A program made the position numbers and the translations under genes. Under the pieces are notes generated by a model. That model worked only from the letters and a program-made list of their open reading frames with translations, was not told the DNA's origin and searched no databases. From positions 2,111,001 to 2,175,000 of the forward strand of contig NZ_JACCBF010000001.1 in NCBI RefSeq assembly GCF_013409625.1: a stretch of 64,000 nucleotides of DNA, read 5' to 3'. Numbering within the stretch: the first letter of the stretch is position 1; each line of letters opens with the position of its first letter. The DNA is from Nocardioides kongjuensis. Its GTDB lineage: Bacteria > Actinomycetota > Actinomycetes > Propionibacteriales > Nocardioidaceae. Shown piece after piece: positions 23,905-33,223 of this stretch.

Positions 23905-23950
23905 CGAAGTCCGGCCCCGCGGGACATGGGCCCGGACCCGCCACGCGCCG

Positions 23951-23956
23951 TACGGT
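23951..23956 (+). promoter_or_regulatory. -10 box for a leaderless flavoprotein transcript
   Basis: TACGGT ends six bases before the ATG at 23963, with no Shine-Dalgarno sequence between. It fits the TANNNT-N6/7-start pattern repeated elsewhere in the window. Confidence 0.45.
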
Positions 23957-23962
23957 CGAACC

Positions 23963-25384
23963 ATGACGGACACCCTCGTGATCGGCAGCGGGCCCAACGG
24001 CCTGGCCGCCGCGCTCACCCTGGCCCGCGCCGGTGCGCAGGTGACCGTGCTCGAGGCCGCGGACGAGATCGGCGGCGGCACGCGCACCACGCAGCCGTTC
24101 GGCGAGGGCATCCTCGTCGACCACTGCGCCGGCTTCCACCCGATGGCCGTGGGCTCCCCCGCCCTGGCCGGTCTCGACCGCTACGGCCTGCAGTGGGCGT
24201 GGCCCGAGATCGACGCCGCCCACCCGCTCGACCACGCCGCGCCCGCGCTGCTGCACCGTTCGGTCGAGCAGACCGCGGCCGGCCTCGGCGCCGACGCGCG
24301 GCGCTGGAGGCTGCTGTTCGGCGGCCCGTCGCGGGCCTACGGCAAGCTGGCCGCCGACATCCTCGGCCCGGTCGTCCACCTCCCCCGCCACCCGCTGCTG
24401 CTCGGCCGGTTCGGTGCCCCGACCGTCCTCCCGGCCGCGCTGCTCGCCCGGTTCTTCCGCACCGAGCAGGCCCGCGCCCTCTTCCTCGGTACGACGGCCC
24501 ACGCGATGCGCCCGCTCACCGAGGTCGTCTCCTCGGCGATCGGCACCGGCATCCTCACCGCCGGCCACCACGACGGCTGGCCGGTCGTCGTCGGCGGCAC
24601 CCACGCCCTCACCGAGGCGCTCGCCAAGGCACTGCTCGACCACGGCGGCCGGATCGAGACCGGCGTGCGCGTCACCTCGCTCGACCAGCTGCCGCCCGCG
24701 GACGCCGTTCTGCTGAACCTCTCCCCGACGGCCGCCCTCGACCTGTACGGCGACCGGCTGCCCGCCGGCACGCGCCGGTCCTACCGCCGCTACCGCTACG
24801 GACCGGCCGCCTTCAAGGTCGACTTCGCCGTCGAGCATGGCGTCCCCTGGCGCGACGCCGACCTCGCCCGCGCCGGCACCGTCCACCTCGGCGGCGGCCC
24901 CGCCGAGATCATCGCCAACGAGAAGGCGGTCGCCTCCGGCCGGATGCCCGAGCGCCCGTTCGTCCTCCTCGGCCAGCAGTACGTCGCCGACCCGTCCCGC
25001 TCCCGCGGCGACGTGCACCCGGTCTACAGCTACGCCCACGTCCCGGCGGGCTACGAGGGCGACGCCACCGAGGCGATCACCGCCCAGGTCGAGCGCTTCG
25101 CCCCCGGCTTCCGGGAGCGGATCGTGGGCGTCCACGTCACCGCTCCGGGGCAGTTCGCGGCGGGCAACACCAACTACGTCGGCGGCGACATCCTCACCGG
25201 CGCCAAGTCGCCGGGCGCCCTGCTCCTCGGCCCGCGCCCCGGCCGCAACCCGTACCGGACCGGCGCCCGCGGGGTCTACCTGTGCTCCGCCGCCGCACCG
25301 CCCGGACCGGGCGCGCACGGGATGGCGGGCTACCGCGCCGCGCAGCTGGCGATCAGGGACCTCGGGCTGCGGGCGACGGTCTAG
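23963..25384 (+). CDS. Phytoene desaturase-like FAD-dependent oxidoreductase
   Basis: A 473-residue flavoprotein with N-terminal dinucleotide motif VIGSGPNGLAAALTLARAG and the following TVLEAADEIGGGTRT block, and a C-terminal FAD region GVYLCSAAAPPGPGAHGMAGYRAA. These features mark the CrtI/COG1233 group, which includes carotenoid desaturases and many uncharacterised amine- or lipid-oxidising enzymes. No other carotenoid gene is here, so carotenoid synthesis is not claimed. The stop TAG at 25382-25384 is interleaved with the stop of the convergent PucR gene in one CTAG. Confidence 0.85.
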   Translation: MTDTLVIGSGPNGLAAALTLARAGAQVTVLEAADEIGGGTRTTQPFGEGILVDHCAGFHPMAVGSPALAGLDRYGLQWAWPEIDAAHPLDHAAPALLHRSVEQTAAGLGADARRWRLLFGGPSRAYGKLAADILGPVVHLPRHPLLLGRFGAPTVLPAALLARFFRTEQARALFLGTTAHAMRPLTEVVSSAIGTGILTAGHHDGWPVVVGGTHALTEALAKALLDHGGRIETGVRVTSLDQLPPADAVLLNLSPTAALDLYGDRLPAGTRRSYRRYRYGPAAFKVDFAVEHGVPWRDADLARAGTVHLGGGPAEIIANEKAVASGRMPERPFVLLGQQYVADPSRSRGDVHPVYSYAHVPAGYEGDATEAITAQVERFAPGFRERIVGVHVTAPGQFAAGNTNYVGGDILTGAKSPGALLLGPRPGRNPYRTGARGVYLCSAAAPPGPGAHGMAGYRAAQLAIRDLGLRATV

Positions 25385-26604
25385 CCGAGCCCCTCCGCGC
25401 CGTACACCTCCAGCCAGGCCAGGGACGCCTCCAGCATCGCGGCGTCCCGGGTGATCCGGTGGCCGAGCAGGTCCTCGAGCCGGCCGACCCGGTAGCGGAC
25501 CGTGTTGGGGTGGACGAAGAGCCGCTCGGCGGTGGCGTCGACGTTCTGGCCGGCGCGCAGGTAGGCCAGGGCGGTGGCGCGCAGCGCGTCGTCACCCCTG
25601 CTGCGGCCGAGGAGCGGACCGGCGACCCGGCGGACCATGGCCCGGGTGAGCTCGCCGTGGCCCAGGAGGCTCACCAGCTCGACCTGGCGGTAGTCGTGGC
25701 AGGGCGCGGTTGCGCGCAGGCCGATCCGCTGGGCGGCCACGGCCTGCAGGTGGCTGGCACGGAAGGCGGCCGGTCCGTGGCTGGGGCGGCCGACCGCGAG
25801 GTGCAGGCCCAGGTCGGCCACGGCCTCGGCGACCTCGGCGAGGTCGTACGACGGCTCGTCGGGCGTGGCCACCCAGCCCCAGAGCTCCCGGCTGCCGGTC
25901 AGGTGGGTGAGCGGTCGGGGCAGGCCGAGCTGCTGGCACAGCTGCACGGCGACGTCGAAGAAGGGCACGTCGACGTCGCGCTCGGGCGGCGCCGAGAGCA
26001 CGAACGCCGTCTGCCACAGCATCAGCTTGTGGCCGAGCACCTGCTCGGCGGCGGTGGTCGGCTCCGCCCCGGAGACCAGCGCCTCGATGGTCTCCGCGCG
26101 GCGGGCGTGGGCGCCCTCGGCGAGCAGCGCCCGTTCGCCGGTGTAGTGGTCGATCAGCTGCTCGATGGACTCGTCGATCCAGCGCTCGGCCCGCAGCCAC
26201 AGGGTGATCAGCGTCTCGTCGCGCGGCAGCCCGGGGGGCAGCGCCTCGGCGCGGGTGTGCTCGGTGAGGTAGCGGAAGACGCTCTTGTTGGCGACCCGGT
26301 AGACCTTGAGCAGCACGTTGATGTCGAGGTGCCGGCGGGCGATCGAGAGGCTCAACGCGATCGCCGACGGCGGCAGCGCGAGCCGGAACTCCTCGGAGAT
26401 GCCGACCAGGAAGTTGCGCCAGTGGGCGCGGGTCGAGGCGTGCAGGTCCTCGACGAGTGCCGGGTCGCCGGCGATCTCGGGGATCGCGGCGATGATCTCG
26501 TCGTCGACGCTGCGCACGAAGTGGTCGACCTCCGCCGGCTTCAGCGCCGCCTCCGCGAACTGTGCCAGCCAGGTCTCGATCGCCGCTGCGACCTCGGCCC
26601 CCAT
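25381..26604 (-). CDS. PucR/CdaR-type helix-turn-helix regulator (second)
   Basis: A 407-residue regulator, a paralogue of the one at 22557. The N-terminal sensor region (RAHWRNFLVGISEEFRLALP, LLKVYRVANKSVFRYLTEH) and central GGDEF-like part lead to the C-terminal PucR helix-turn-helix (ALAYLRAGQNVDATAERLFVHPNTVRYRV). ATG 26604 is preceded by GAGGAGG. It is divergent from the GMC oxidoreductase gene across 180 bases, so that gene is the likely target. Confidence 0.88.
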   Translation of the reverse strand: MGAEVAAAIETWLAQFAEAALKPAEVDHFVRSVDDEIIAAIPEIAGDPALVEDLHASTRAHWRNFLVGISEEFRLALPPSAIALSLSIARRHLDINVLLKVYRVANKSVFRYLTEHTRAEALPPGLPRDETLITLWLRAERWIDESIEQLIDHYTGERALLAEGAHARRAETIEALVSGAEPTTAAEQVLGHKLMLWQTAFVLSAPPERDVDVPFFDVAVQLCQQLGLPRPLTHLTGSRELWGWVATPDEPSYDLAEVAEAVADLGLHLAVGRPSHGPAAFRASHLQAVAAQRIGLRATAPCHDYRQVELVSLLGHGELTRAMVRRVAGPLLGRSRGDDALRATALAYLRAGQNVDATAERLFVHPNTVRYRVGRLEDLLGHRITRDAAMLEASLAWLEVYGAEGLG

Positions 26605-26784
26605 GCCGCCTCCTCGGTGCCCGAACTTTGGTGCCACGTACATCGGGATCCAGTAGAGGTGGGATCCGGTGCTCCGCTCTTGGAGCCTCCCACAAAACCG
26701 TCGCGGACGTGTGGTGGCGGTCACAAGCGCCGCACCTGGCCGGCAGCCCACGCTGGGAGCACGGGCACGACCGAGAGGAAGCCG

Positions 26785-28374
26785 ATGAGCGAGTACGACT
26801 ACGTGGTGGTGGGCAGCGGGTCGGCCGGCGCCGTCCTGGCCAGCCGGCTGAGCGAGGACCCGGGGGTCTCCGTCCTCGTCCTCGAGGCAGGCGGGAAGAG
26901 CCGGCCCAACCTCAACGTGCAGGTCCCGGCGGCCTTCGCCAAGCAGTTCCACACCGCGCTCGACTGGGACTACGAGTCCGAGCCCGAGCCGCATCTCGGT
27001 GGCCGCCGGATCTACCAGCCCCGCGGCAAGATGCTCGGCGGCACCAGCGGCATGAACGCGATGATCTACATCCGCGGCAACCGCGCCGACTACGACGGCT
27101 GGGCCAAGGCCGGCGCCACCGGCTGGTCGTACGACGAGGTGCTCCCCCTGTTCCGCCGGATGGAGACCAACAGCCGCGGCGCGAGCGAGTTCCACGGCGC
27201 GTCGGGCCCGCAGTACGTCGAGGACGCCCCCGACCCGCGCGAGGGATCGCGCCGGCTGGTGGACGCGATGGTCGAGGTCGGCCTGGGCCGCACCGACGAC
27301 TTCAACGGCGTCCGGCAGGAGGGCGCCTCGCTGTACCAGCGGTTCACGCACCGCGGCCGCCGCTGGACGACGTACGACGGCTACCTGGCGCCGCACCGCA
27401 AGCGTCCCAACCTCACCATCACCAGCGGTGCCCTGGTGCACAAGGTCGTGATCGAGAACGGCCGGGCGACCGGCGTGCGCGTGAAGGTCGGCGGCACGCT
27501 GCAGACCATCCGCGCGCGCCGCGAGGTCGTCCTGTCCGCCGGCGCCTACAACACCCCGCAGCTGCTGATGCTCTCCGGCATCGGCCCGGCCGACCACCTC
27601 GCCGAGCACGGCATCACCACGGTGGTCGACAACCCGCACGTGGGTGCGCACCTGATGGACCACCCGATGTACCTGGTCAACTGGGACAGCAGCCACCCCG
27701 ACAACCTGGCGTTCGCGGAGAAGCCGGCCCAGCTGTTGCGGTACTTCGTCCAGCACAAGGGCATGCTCACCTCCAACATCGGCGAGGCCGGCGCCTTCTT
27801 CCACACCAGCGTGGCCGACGACGCGCCGTCCCTGCAGATGATCGGCGCCCCGGTGTACTTCTGGCAGCACGGTGCGGCCGCGTACGACGGCCAGGCGATC
27901 GCGATCGGCCTGTCCCTGGTCGGCGCCCGCTCGGAGGGATCGGTGCGGCTCGCGTCGGCCGACCCGGAGCACAAGGTGCGGATCTGCAACAACTACTTCG
28001 AGCACCCCGACGACATGACCTCGATGGTCGAGGGCATCGAGCGGGCGCGCGAGGTGATGGCCGCGAAGGCCCTCAGGGGCTACGCGAACCACGAGATCCA
28101 CCCGGGTCCGTCGTTCGGCACCGGCCGCACGGAGCTCGAGGAGGCGGTGCGCCAAGGCGTCGAGCACACCTACCACCCGAGCTGCACCGCCCGGATGGGC
28201 ACCGAGAGCGGTGCTGCCGGGGGCGTGCTCGACGCGAGCCTGCGCGTGCACGGCGTCGCCGGGCTGCGGGTCGCCGACGCGTCGGCGATGCCGAGGGTCA
28301 CCCACGGCAACACCCACGCCCCCACCATGCTGATCGGCGAGAAGGCCGCCGATCTCCTCACCAGCGGAGCCTGA
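26785..28374 (+). CDS. GMC family FAD-dependent oxidoreductase (choline/alcohol dehydrogenase-like)
   Basis: A 529-residue glucose-methanol-choline oxidoreductase. The FAD-binding motif VVGSGSAGAVLASRLSED lies at residues 7-24; GMC signature 1 is GKMLGGTSGMNAMIYIRGN; signature 2 is LSAGAYNTPQLLMLSGIGP. The C-terminal active-site histidines are in HTYHPSCTARMG and HGNTHAPTMLIGEKAADLL. It oxidises an alcohol to an aldehyde or ketone; choline is possible in view of the osmoprotectant transporter 10 kb away, but other alcohols are equally likely. ATG 26785 follows GAGAGGAA. Confidence 0.9.
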   Translation: MSEYDYVVVGSGSAGAVLASRLSEDPGVSVLVLEAGGKSRPNLNVQVPAAFAKQFHTALDWDYESEPEPHLGGRRIYQPRGKMLGGTSGMNAMIYIRGNRADYDGWAKAGATGWSYDEVLPLFRRMETNSRGASEFHGASGPQYVEDAPDPREGSRRLVDAMVEVGLGRTDDFNGVRQEGASLYQRFTHRGRRWTTYDGYLAPHRKRPNLTITSGALVHKVVIENGRATGVRVKVGGTLQTIRARREVVLSAGAYNTPQLLMLSGIGPADHLAEHGITTVVDNPHVGAHLMDHPMYLVNWDSSHPDNLAFAEKPAQLLRYFVQHKGMLTSNIGEAGAFFHTSVADDAPSLQMIGAPVYFWQHGAAAYDGQAIAIGLSLVGARSEGSVRLASADPEHKVRICNNYFEHPDDMTSMVEGIERAREVMAAKALRGYANHEIHPGPSFGTGRTELEEAVRQGVEHTYHPSCTARMGTESGAAGGVLDASLRVHGVAGLRVADASAMPRVTHGNTHAPTMLIGEKAADLLTSGA

Positions 28375-28409
28375 GCCGGGTCTTTCGCCCCGTCTGCCAG
28401 CATGGCCGG

Positions 28410-29723
28410 GTGAGTCCGAGCATCCTGTGGTTCCGCCGGGACCTGCGGCTCGGCGACCACCCGGCCCTGCTGGCCGCGGCGGCCGAGGGCCCGGTGTTGC
28501 CGCTGTTCGTGATCGACCCGGCGCTGTGGGGGCCCTCGGGTGACGTCCGACGGGCCTTCCTGCTGCGGACGCTGCGTGCCCTCGACGCCTCGCTGCGCGA
28601 GCACGGTCCCGGACTGGTCGTCCGGTCAGGCCGGCCGGAGTCCGTCGTGCCGGCGCTGGTCGCGGAGGTCGGGGCGCAGGCGGTGCACGTCTCCGCCGAC
28701 TTCGGCCCGTACGGCGCGGCCCGGGACGCCCGGGTGGCCGACGCCCTCGACTCGGTGCCGCTGGTGCCGACCGGGTCGCCGTACGCCGTCGCGCCGGGGC
28801 GGGTGCTGACCGGTGACGGTGGCCCGTACAAGGTGTTCACGCCGTTCCACAAGGCGTGGGCCAACCACGGCTGGCGGGCGCCTGCGGAGTCCGACCCGGC
28901 CGCCGTGGACTGGCTCGGCGCACCGTCCGAGGAGCTGCCCGACGAGCCGGACGTGTCCGGGGTCGACCTCCCCGAGGCCGGCGAAGCGGCCGCCCGTGCT
29001 CGCTGGGAGGCCTGGCGCGGGACGCCGTACGACGACGTGCGCGACCGTCCCGACCTGGACGCCACCTCGCGGCTCTCCCCCGACCTGCGCTGGGGCACCC
29101 TCCACCCGCGCACGATCCTGGCCGGGCTCGACGCCCGTCGCCACCACGACGCGGTCTTCCGCAAGGAGCTGGCCTGGCGGGAGTTCTACGCCCACGTCCT
29201 GCACGCCTGGCCGGACTCGGCCCGCGAGTACTTCAAGCCAGAGCTCCAGGGACTTCCCTACGTCACCGGGCGCGAGCGCGACCGGCGGCTGGCGGCGTGG
29301 ACAGAGGGCCGCACCGGCTTCCCGATCGTCGACGCCGGGATGCGCCAGCTCCTCGCCGAGGGCTGGATGCACAACCGGGTGCGGATGATCGTGGCGTCCT
29401 TCCTGGTCAAGGACCTGCACGTCGAGTGGACCCACGGGGCCCGGCACTTCATGCGCCACCTCGTCGACGGCGACCTCGCGAGCAACCAGCACAACTGGCA
29501 GTGGGTGGCGGGCTGCGGCACCGACGCGGCGCCGTACTTCCGGATCTTCAACCCGACCACGCAGGGCAGGAAGTTCGACCCGGACGGCGCGTACGTGCGG
29601 CGCTGGATCCCCGAGCTGACGGACCCGACGCTCGGCGAGTACCCCGACCCGATCGTCGACCACGCCGAGCAGCGCGCCGCGACGCTCGAGGCCTACCAGC
29701 TGTTGCGACGACACGGAGGCTGA
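28410..29723 (+). CDS. phr: Deoxyribodipyrimidine photolyase
   Basis: A 437-residue class I CPD photolyase/cryptochrome-family protein that uses FAD and light to reverse UV pyrimidine dimers. The antenna domain starts SILWFRRDLRLGDHPAL (3-19) and includes YKVFTPFHKAW. The FAD domain carries ELAWREFYAHVL, GFPIVDAGMRQLLAEGWMHNR, and the Trp-rich NQHNWQWVAGCGTDAAPYFRIFNP, all family hallmarks. GTG 28410 gives the correct N-terminus; a -10-like CAGCAT six bases ahead hints at leaderless transcription. Confidence 0.93.
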   Translation: MSPSILWFRRDLRLGDHPALLAAAAEGPVLPLFVIDPALWGPSGDVRRAFLLRTLRALDASLREHGPGLVVRSGRPESVVPALVAEVGAQAVHVSADFGPYGAARDARVADALDSVPLVPTGSPYAVAPGRVLTGDGGPYKVFTPFHKAWANHGWRAPAESDPAAVDWLGAPSEELPDEPDVSGVDLPEAGEAAARARWEAWRGTPYDDVRDRPDLDATSRLSPDLRWGTLHPRTILAGLDARRHHDAVFRKELAWREFYAHVLHAWPDSAREYFKPELQGLPYVTGRERDRRLAAWTEGRTGFPIVDAGMRQLLAEGWMHNRVRMIVASFLVKDLHVEWTHGARHFMRHLVDGDLASNQHNWQWVAGCGTDAAPYFRIFNPTTQGRKFDPDGAYVRRWIPELTDPTLGEYPDPIVDHAEQRAATLEAYQLLRRHGG

Positions 29724-29756
29724 CCCATCCACGACGCCGACCGCTCCGAAGACCCG

Positions 29757-30416
29757 GTGATGCCCGAGACGACGACCAGCTCCCCGGCCCCGGTGTTCAC
29801 CGACGCCTGGGTCCCCGAGTCCGCCCGCGCGATCGTGCTGGTGCTGCACGGCGGCGCCGAGCACGGCACGGCCCCGCTCGACGGGCGCAGCCTGTCCTGG
29901 CGCCGTGGTCGGGCACTGGCCCGTCACCTCGCCGGCGTCACTGCCGCCGACGGGATCGGCGTGATGATGCTGCGCTACCGCGTCCGGGGATGGAACGCCG
30001 GCCACGGACCGCTGCCCTCGCCGGTCGCCGACGCGCGTTGGGCGCTCGGCGACATCGCCCGCACCCACGGCCTGCCCGTCGCCGTCCTCGGCCACTCGAT
30101 GGGCGCCCGCACCGGCGTCGCCGTCGCCGACCACCCCTCGGTGCGCGGCGTGGTCGCCCTCGCCCCCTGGCTCCCGCCCGGGGACCCGGTCGCGCCCCTG
30201 ACCGGCAAGGTGCTCCGGGCCGCGCACGGCCGGCTCGACCGGATCACCTCAGCCCGCGCCACCCGCGCCTACGTCGCCCGCGCGGGCGAGGTCGCGGACG
30301 CCGAGTTCACCGACATGGGGGCGGTCGGGCACTACCTGCTGCGGCGGGTGCCCCTGTGGAACGCGTACGCCGCAGCCAGCGTGCGCGAGGTGCTGGACGC
30401 CCCCGGACACGCCTGA
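29757..30416 (+). CDS. Alpha/beta hydrolase (dienelactone hydrolase-like)
   Basis: A 219-residue alpha/beta hydrolase: oxyanion-loop LVLHGGAEHG (about 29-38), nucleophile elbow VLGHSMGART with the catalytic Ser, and a late His in GAVGHYLLRRV. The Asp is probably in EVADAEFTD. Small size without a cap domain fits an esterase or lipase-like enzyme; substrate unknown. The frame opens at GTG 29757 with ATG 29760 next; either is usable. It ends before a hairpin shared with the convergent DUF222 gene. Confidence 0.82.
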   Translation: MMPETTTSSPAPVFTDAWVPESARAIVLVLHGGAEHGTAPLDGRSLSWRRGRALARHLAGVTAADGIGVMMLRYRVRGWNAGHGPLPSPVADARWALGDIARTHGLPVAVLGHSMGARTGVAVADHPSVRGVVALAPWLPPGDPVAPLTGKVLRAAHGRLDRITSARATRAYVARAGEVADAEFTDMGAVGHYLLRRVPLWNAYAAASVREVLDAPGHA

Positions 30417-30418
30417 GC

Positions 30419-30444
30419 CCCCGCAGACGTGGAGTCCTGCGGGG
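30419..30444. terminator. Hairpin between convergent hydrolase and DUF222 genes
   Basis: CCCCGCAG at 30419-30426 pairs with CTGCGGGG at 30437-30444 around a 10-base loop. It starts two bases after the hydrolase stop and ends 15 bases before the opposing stop. No U-tract, but its position fits a bidirectional terminator. Confidence 0.6.
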
Positions 30445-30459
30445 TGTGGGGCGGGGTCG

Positions 30460-31743
30460 CTACTCGTCGGGCGGGTGCACCGGGTGGGTGCCACGGTGGT
30501 CGACCCGGAACCGGTAGCCGTTGGGACTGGTCCACACGTAGGACCCGGATGTGATGGTGTCGTAGCGCCACGTCGAGTGGGTCTTCGCGCGGTGGTGCCG
30601 CCGACACAACGGCACCAAGTTGCACGGGCAGGTCGGTCCGCCCCGGTCGTGGGGCTGGTGGTGGTCGATGTCGCACCGGGTCGCGGGACGCGTGCAGTGC
30701 GGGAACCGGCAGGTGTGGTCCCGCAACACGACCCTGGTCTTGTGCCGCTCGGGGATCTCGTAGGAGCCGACGGGGAGATGATCGGCCAGGTCGATGACCG
30801 GCCGAACGATCACGGTGGTGTGCCGGGCACGCAGCCACTCCCGGATCTGCCCGGTGCTGATCGGGCAGCGGCCCTCCTCCCACCGCCCGACCGGGTTCCG
30901 GCCAGCAAGGGTGGTGTCGGTGACGTGCACGTTGAGGACGACCTTGCGACCCGGGACGGTCGCCACGACCTCCCCGGTCGCGGGGTCCGGGACCAACAGG
31001 TCCAGGGCCAGGTCCTGGCGGGCGAGCTCGGCAGCCGCCTTGGAGCGGCGCACGTCGAGTGACGAGTCGTCCCCGAGCCGGCCGAGAACCTCCGCCCTGC
31101 GTCCTACCGCTTGGTCGAGGTCGTGCCCGTCGGCGGCATCCAGGAGCCCGTCGAGGTGCACGAGCCCGTGCTCGTCGACGTCACCGATGTCGAAGTGCCG
31201 GTGGTCAGCAGCCTTGGCCCGGTCGGCCTCGGCGCGTTCGGGGTCGTAGCGCAGCACGGCTTCGGCGACGAGGCGCTCGAGCTGGGCCCATCCGACGCCG
31301 GAGGCGTTCCACAGCTGCCGGTCCACGAACCCCGCCGCCTCAGCACCAAGACCCCGGGTGAGGTCGGCGATCCGCTCGGCCCGCCACGGCGCCAACCGCC
31401 CCGCCACGACCGCCTCGTAGACGTTCGGGAGCCGCCACGCGCACTCGATCACCCGCCCGACGTACGCCTTGCCACCGTCCGGGGTACGGCCGAGGACCGC
31501 GACGAGCTCCATCAACGCGAACTCCGACACCAACGGCGCCCCGTCGCCGGCGATCGGGACACCGGTGTCGAGGTAGCCCTCGGTGATCGTCGCCGCACCC
31601 TCCGGTCCGGACACAACGTGGTCGCTCGCCCAGGCCGTGATGTCCTCCCACTCCTCGACCACCAACGCGTTGCGGGAGCGGATCCGGTCACCCACCCGCG
31701 ACAGCAGAGCTGCCGTGCTGCGGGGCCGGGTTCCGAGATCCAT
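30460..31743 (-). CDS. DUF222 domain HNH endonuclease signature protein (first)
   Basis: A 427-residue member of the actinobacterial DUF222/13E12-repeat family. The N-terminal DUF222 part (about 1-310) includes VYEAVVAGRLAPWRAERIADLT. The C-terminal HNH motif is CRFPHCTRPATRCDIDHHQP, then GGPTCPCNLVPLCRRHHRAKTHSTW, with a Cys pair and the His-Asn-His residues of a zinc-supported nuclease. These genes occur in many copies per genome and some behave as mobile or intein-like elements; function is unproven. ATG 31743 has GGGAG upstream. It is divergent from the IS110 transposase gene. Confidence 0.88.
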   Translation of the reverse strand: MDLGTRPRSTAALLSRVGDRIRSRNALVVEEWEDITAWASDHVVSGPEGAATITEGYLDTGVPIAGDGAPLVSEFALMELVAVLGRTPDGGKAYVGRVIECAWRLPNVYEAVVAGRLAPWRAERIADLTRGLGAEAAGFVDRQLWNASGVGWAQLERLVAEAVLRYDPERAEADRAKAADHRHFDIGDVDEHGLVHLDGLLDAADGHDLDQAVGRRAEVLGRLGDDSSLDVRRSKAAAELARQDLALDLLVPDPATGEVVATVPGRKVVLNVHVTDTTLAGRNPVGRWEEGRCPISTGQIREWLRARHTTVIVRPVIDLADHLPVGSYEIPERHKTRVVLRDHTCRFPHCTRPATRCDIDHHQPHDRGGPTCPCNLVPLCRRHHRAKTHSTWRYDTITSGSYVWTSPNGYRFRVDHRGTHPVHPPDE

Positions 31744-32014
31744 GACTGAATTCTCCCACCCACCGCCGACATTGATGCTGGTCTTCGCTGCTCCCTGTGG
31801 AGTAGTGAAGAGGTCCCGATCGTCGTGCCTCAGCCTCCGACTGTCGCCCTGCTGGGTTGACCATCTTGTGGTCCGGCCGGCGGTCGGGACCCCGCGCGCC
31901 GGCCGGGCGGACATGACCTAATAAGAGCCTGGCAAGCGCCTCATCAATGTCCTGTCTGCTCGCCCGACCGGCGTCGACCATCCACATCGGTACGACACGG
32001 AAGGCAGCTCCATC
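31744..32014 (+). other. Structured non-coding region upstream of the IS110 transposase
   Basis: 271 bases without a gene. A strong imperfect hairpin, GGCCGGCG (31875-31882) with CGCCGGCC (31897-31904), carries an inner CGGG/CCCG stem. A weaker stem, GGACAT (31909-31914) with ATGTCC (31947-31952), follows. IS110-group elements encode a bridge RNA upstream of the transposase gene; this stretch is one candidate place for it. It also holds the divergent DUF222 promoter. The left end of the element cannot be fixed by eye. Confidence 0.35.
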
Positions 32015-33223
32015 ATGACAGCGACACGACCAGTGACCCCTGCCGTCTTCGCGGGCGCTGACACCCACGCCGACACGATCCACGTGGCCGCGATCGACGG
32101 CTACGGTCGCGATCTCGGCGACGGCGAGTTCCCCACGACGCCGGCGGGCTACCGCGACGCCTTGGCCTTCCTCGCGTCGTTCGGTTCGGTACAGGTCTTC
32201 GGGATCGAAGGCACCAGCTCCTACGGAGCAGGGCTGGCCGTTGTGGCCCGCACGGCCGGGATCGCGGTGCGGGAGGTGATCCGTCCCGAAGCCACGGTGC
32301 GGCGGATGCAGGGCAAGTCCGACCTGATCGACGCTTACCAGGCGGCCCGTGCCGCCATGACCGGTCGCGCGAAGACCGCGCCGAAGGCCGAGGACGTCGA
32401 GGGACTTCGAGCGCTTCTCAGCACGCGACGTTCAGCCGCCAAGGCACGTACTGCGGCGATGAACCAGATTCACGCACAGTTGATCACCGCGCCCGTCGAG
32501 ATCCGTGAGAGGTACCGGAAGCTGAGCGACAAGCGGTTGATCGACGCGCTCGCTGCCTGCCGCCCCGGCTCCCGCGGTGGAGTGGTGGCCACCGTGCTGC
32601 TCGGGTTGAAGATGCTGGCCCAGCGCCACCGGTTCCTCGGCCAGCAGATCGAGCTGCTCGACGACCAGCTCCGCGGCCTGGTCGCGGCGATCAACCTGAA
32701 CCTGATCTCGGCACGCGGCATCGGACCGGTGACCGCTGCGCAGCTGCTCCTCACCGCGGGCGGCAACCCCGAGCGCCTGGCCAGCGAGACATCCTTCGCT
32801 GCCCTGTGCGGCACCGCACCGGTCCCGGCATCGTCGGGCAAGACCACCCGATACCGGCTCTCTCGTGGCGGGGATCGTCACGCCAACTCCGCGCTGCACA
32901 CGATCGCGACCGTGCGGATGGCCAGCGACCCCCGCACCCGCGAGTTCGTCGCCACCCAGCGCGCCAAGAACCGCAGCAACCCCGAGATCCTGCGAATCCT
33001 CAAACGCGCCATCGCCCGCGAGGTGTTCAAGCTGCTCCAGAACCCGAACGCGCTTACCGGAATCGCCGACCTACGACGCATCCGACGCGAGAAGAACCTG
33101 CCTATCCGAGTCGTGGTCGAACAGCTCGGCACCACCCTGAACCATGTCAGCCGCATCGAACGCGGAGTCGCGTTCGACCGCGAGTTCACCCAGCGCTACC
33201 GAACCTGGCTCCAAGCCGCTTGA
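32015..33223 (+). CDS. IS110 family transposase
   Basis: A 402-residue bridge-RNA-guided recombinase of the IS110 family. The N-terminal RuvC-like DEDD domain starts FAGADTHADTIHVAAID (Asp16, Asp20) with GIEGTSSYG and GKSDLIDAYQAARA further on. The C-terminal transposase_20 domain has ISARGIGPVTAAQLL and the serine region LCGTAPVPASSGKTTRYRLSRGG. After about residue 345 an extra tail, RREKNLPIRVVVEQLG...HVSRIERG, looks like a Cro/C1 helix-turn-helix. The gene is full length with no frameshift. Its base composition is slightly less GC-rich than its neighbours, as expected for a recent arrival. Confidence 0.93.
   Translation: MTATRPVTPAVFAGADTHADTIHVAAIDGYGRDLGDGEFPTTPAGYRDALAFLASFGSVQVFGIEGTSSYGAGLAVVARTAGIAVREVIRPEATVRRMQGKSDLIDAYQAARAAMTGRAKTAPKAEDVEGLRALLSTRRSAAKARTAAMNQIHAQLITAPVEIRERYRKLSDKRLIDALAACRPGSRGGVVATVLLGLKMLAQRHRFLGQQIELLDDQLRGLVAAINLNLISARGIGPVTAAQLLLTAGGNPERLASETSFAALCGTAPVPASSGKTTRYRLSRGGDRHANSALHTIATVRMASDPRTREFVATQRAKNRSNPEILRILKRAIAREVFKLLQNPNALTGIADLRRIRREKNLPIRVVVEQLGTTLNHVSRIERGVAFDREFTQRYRTWLQAA

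Noticed and set aside
23963..25384. Carotenoid biosynthesis locus.
   Set aside because: Only one CrtI-like gene is present, with no phytoene synthase, GGPP synthase or cyclase nearby. The family contains many non-carotenoid enzymes.
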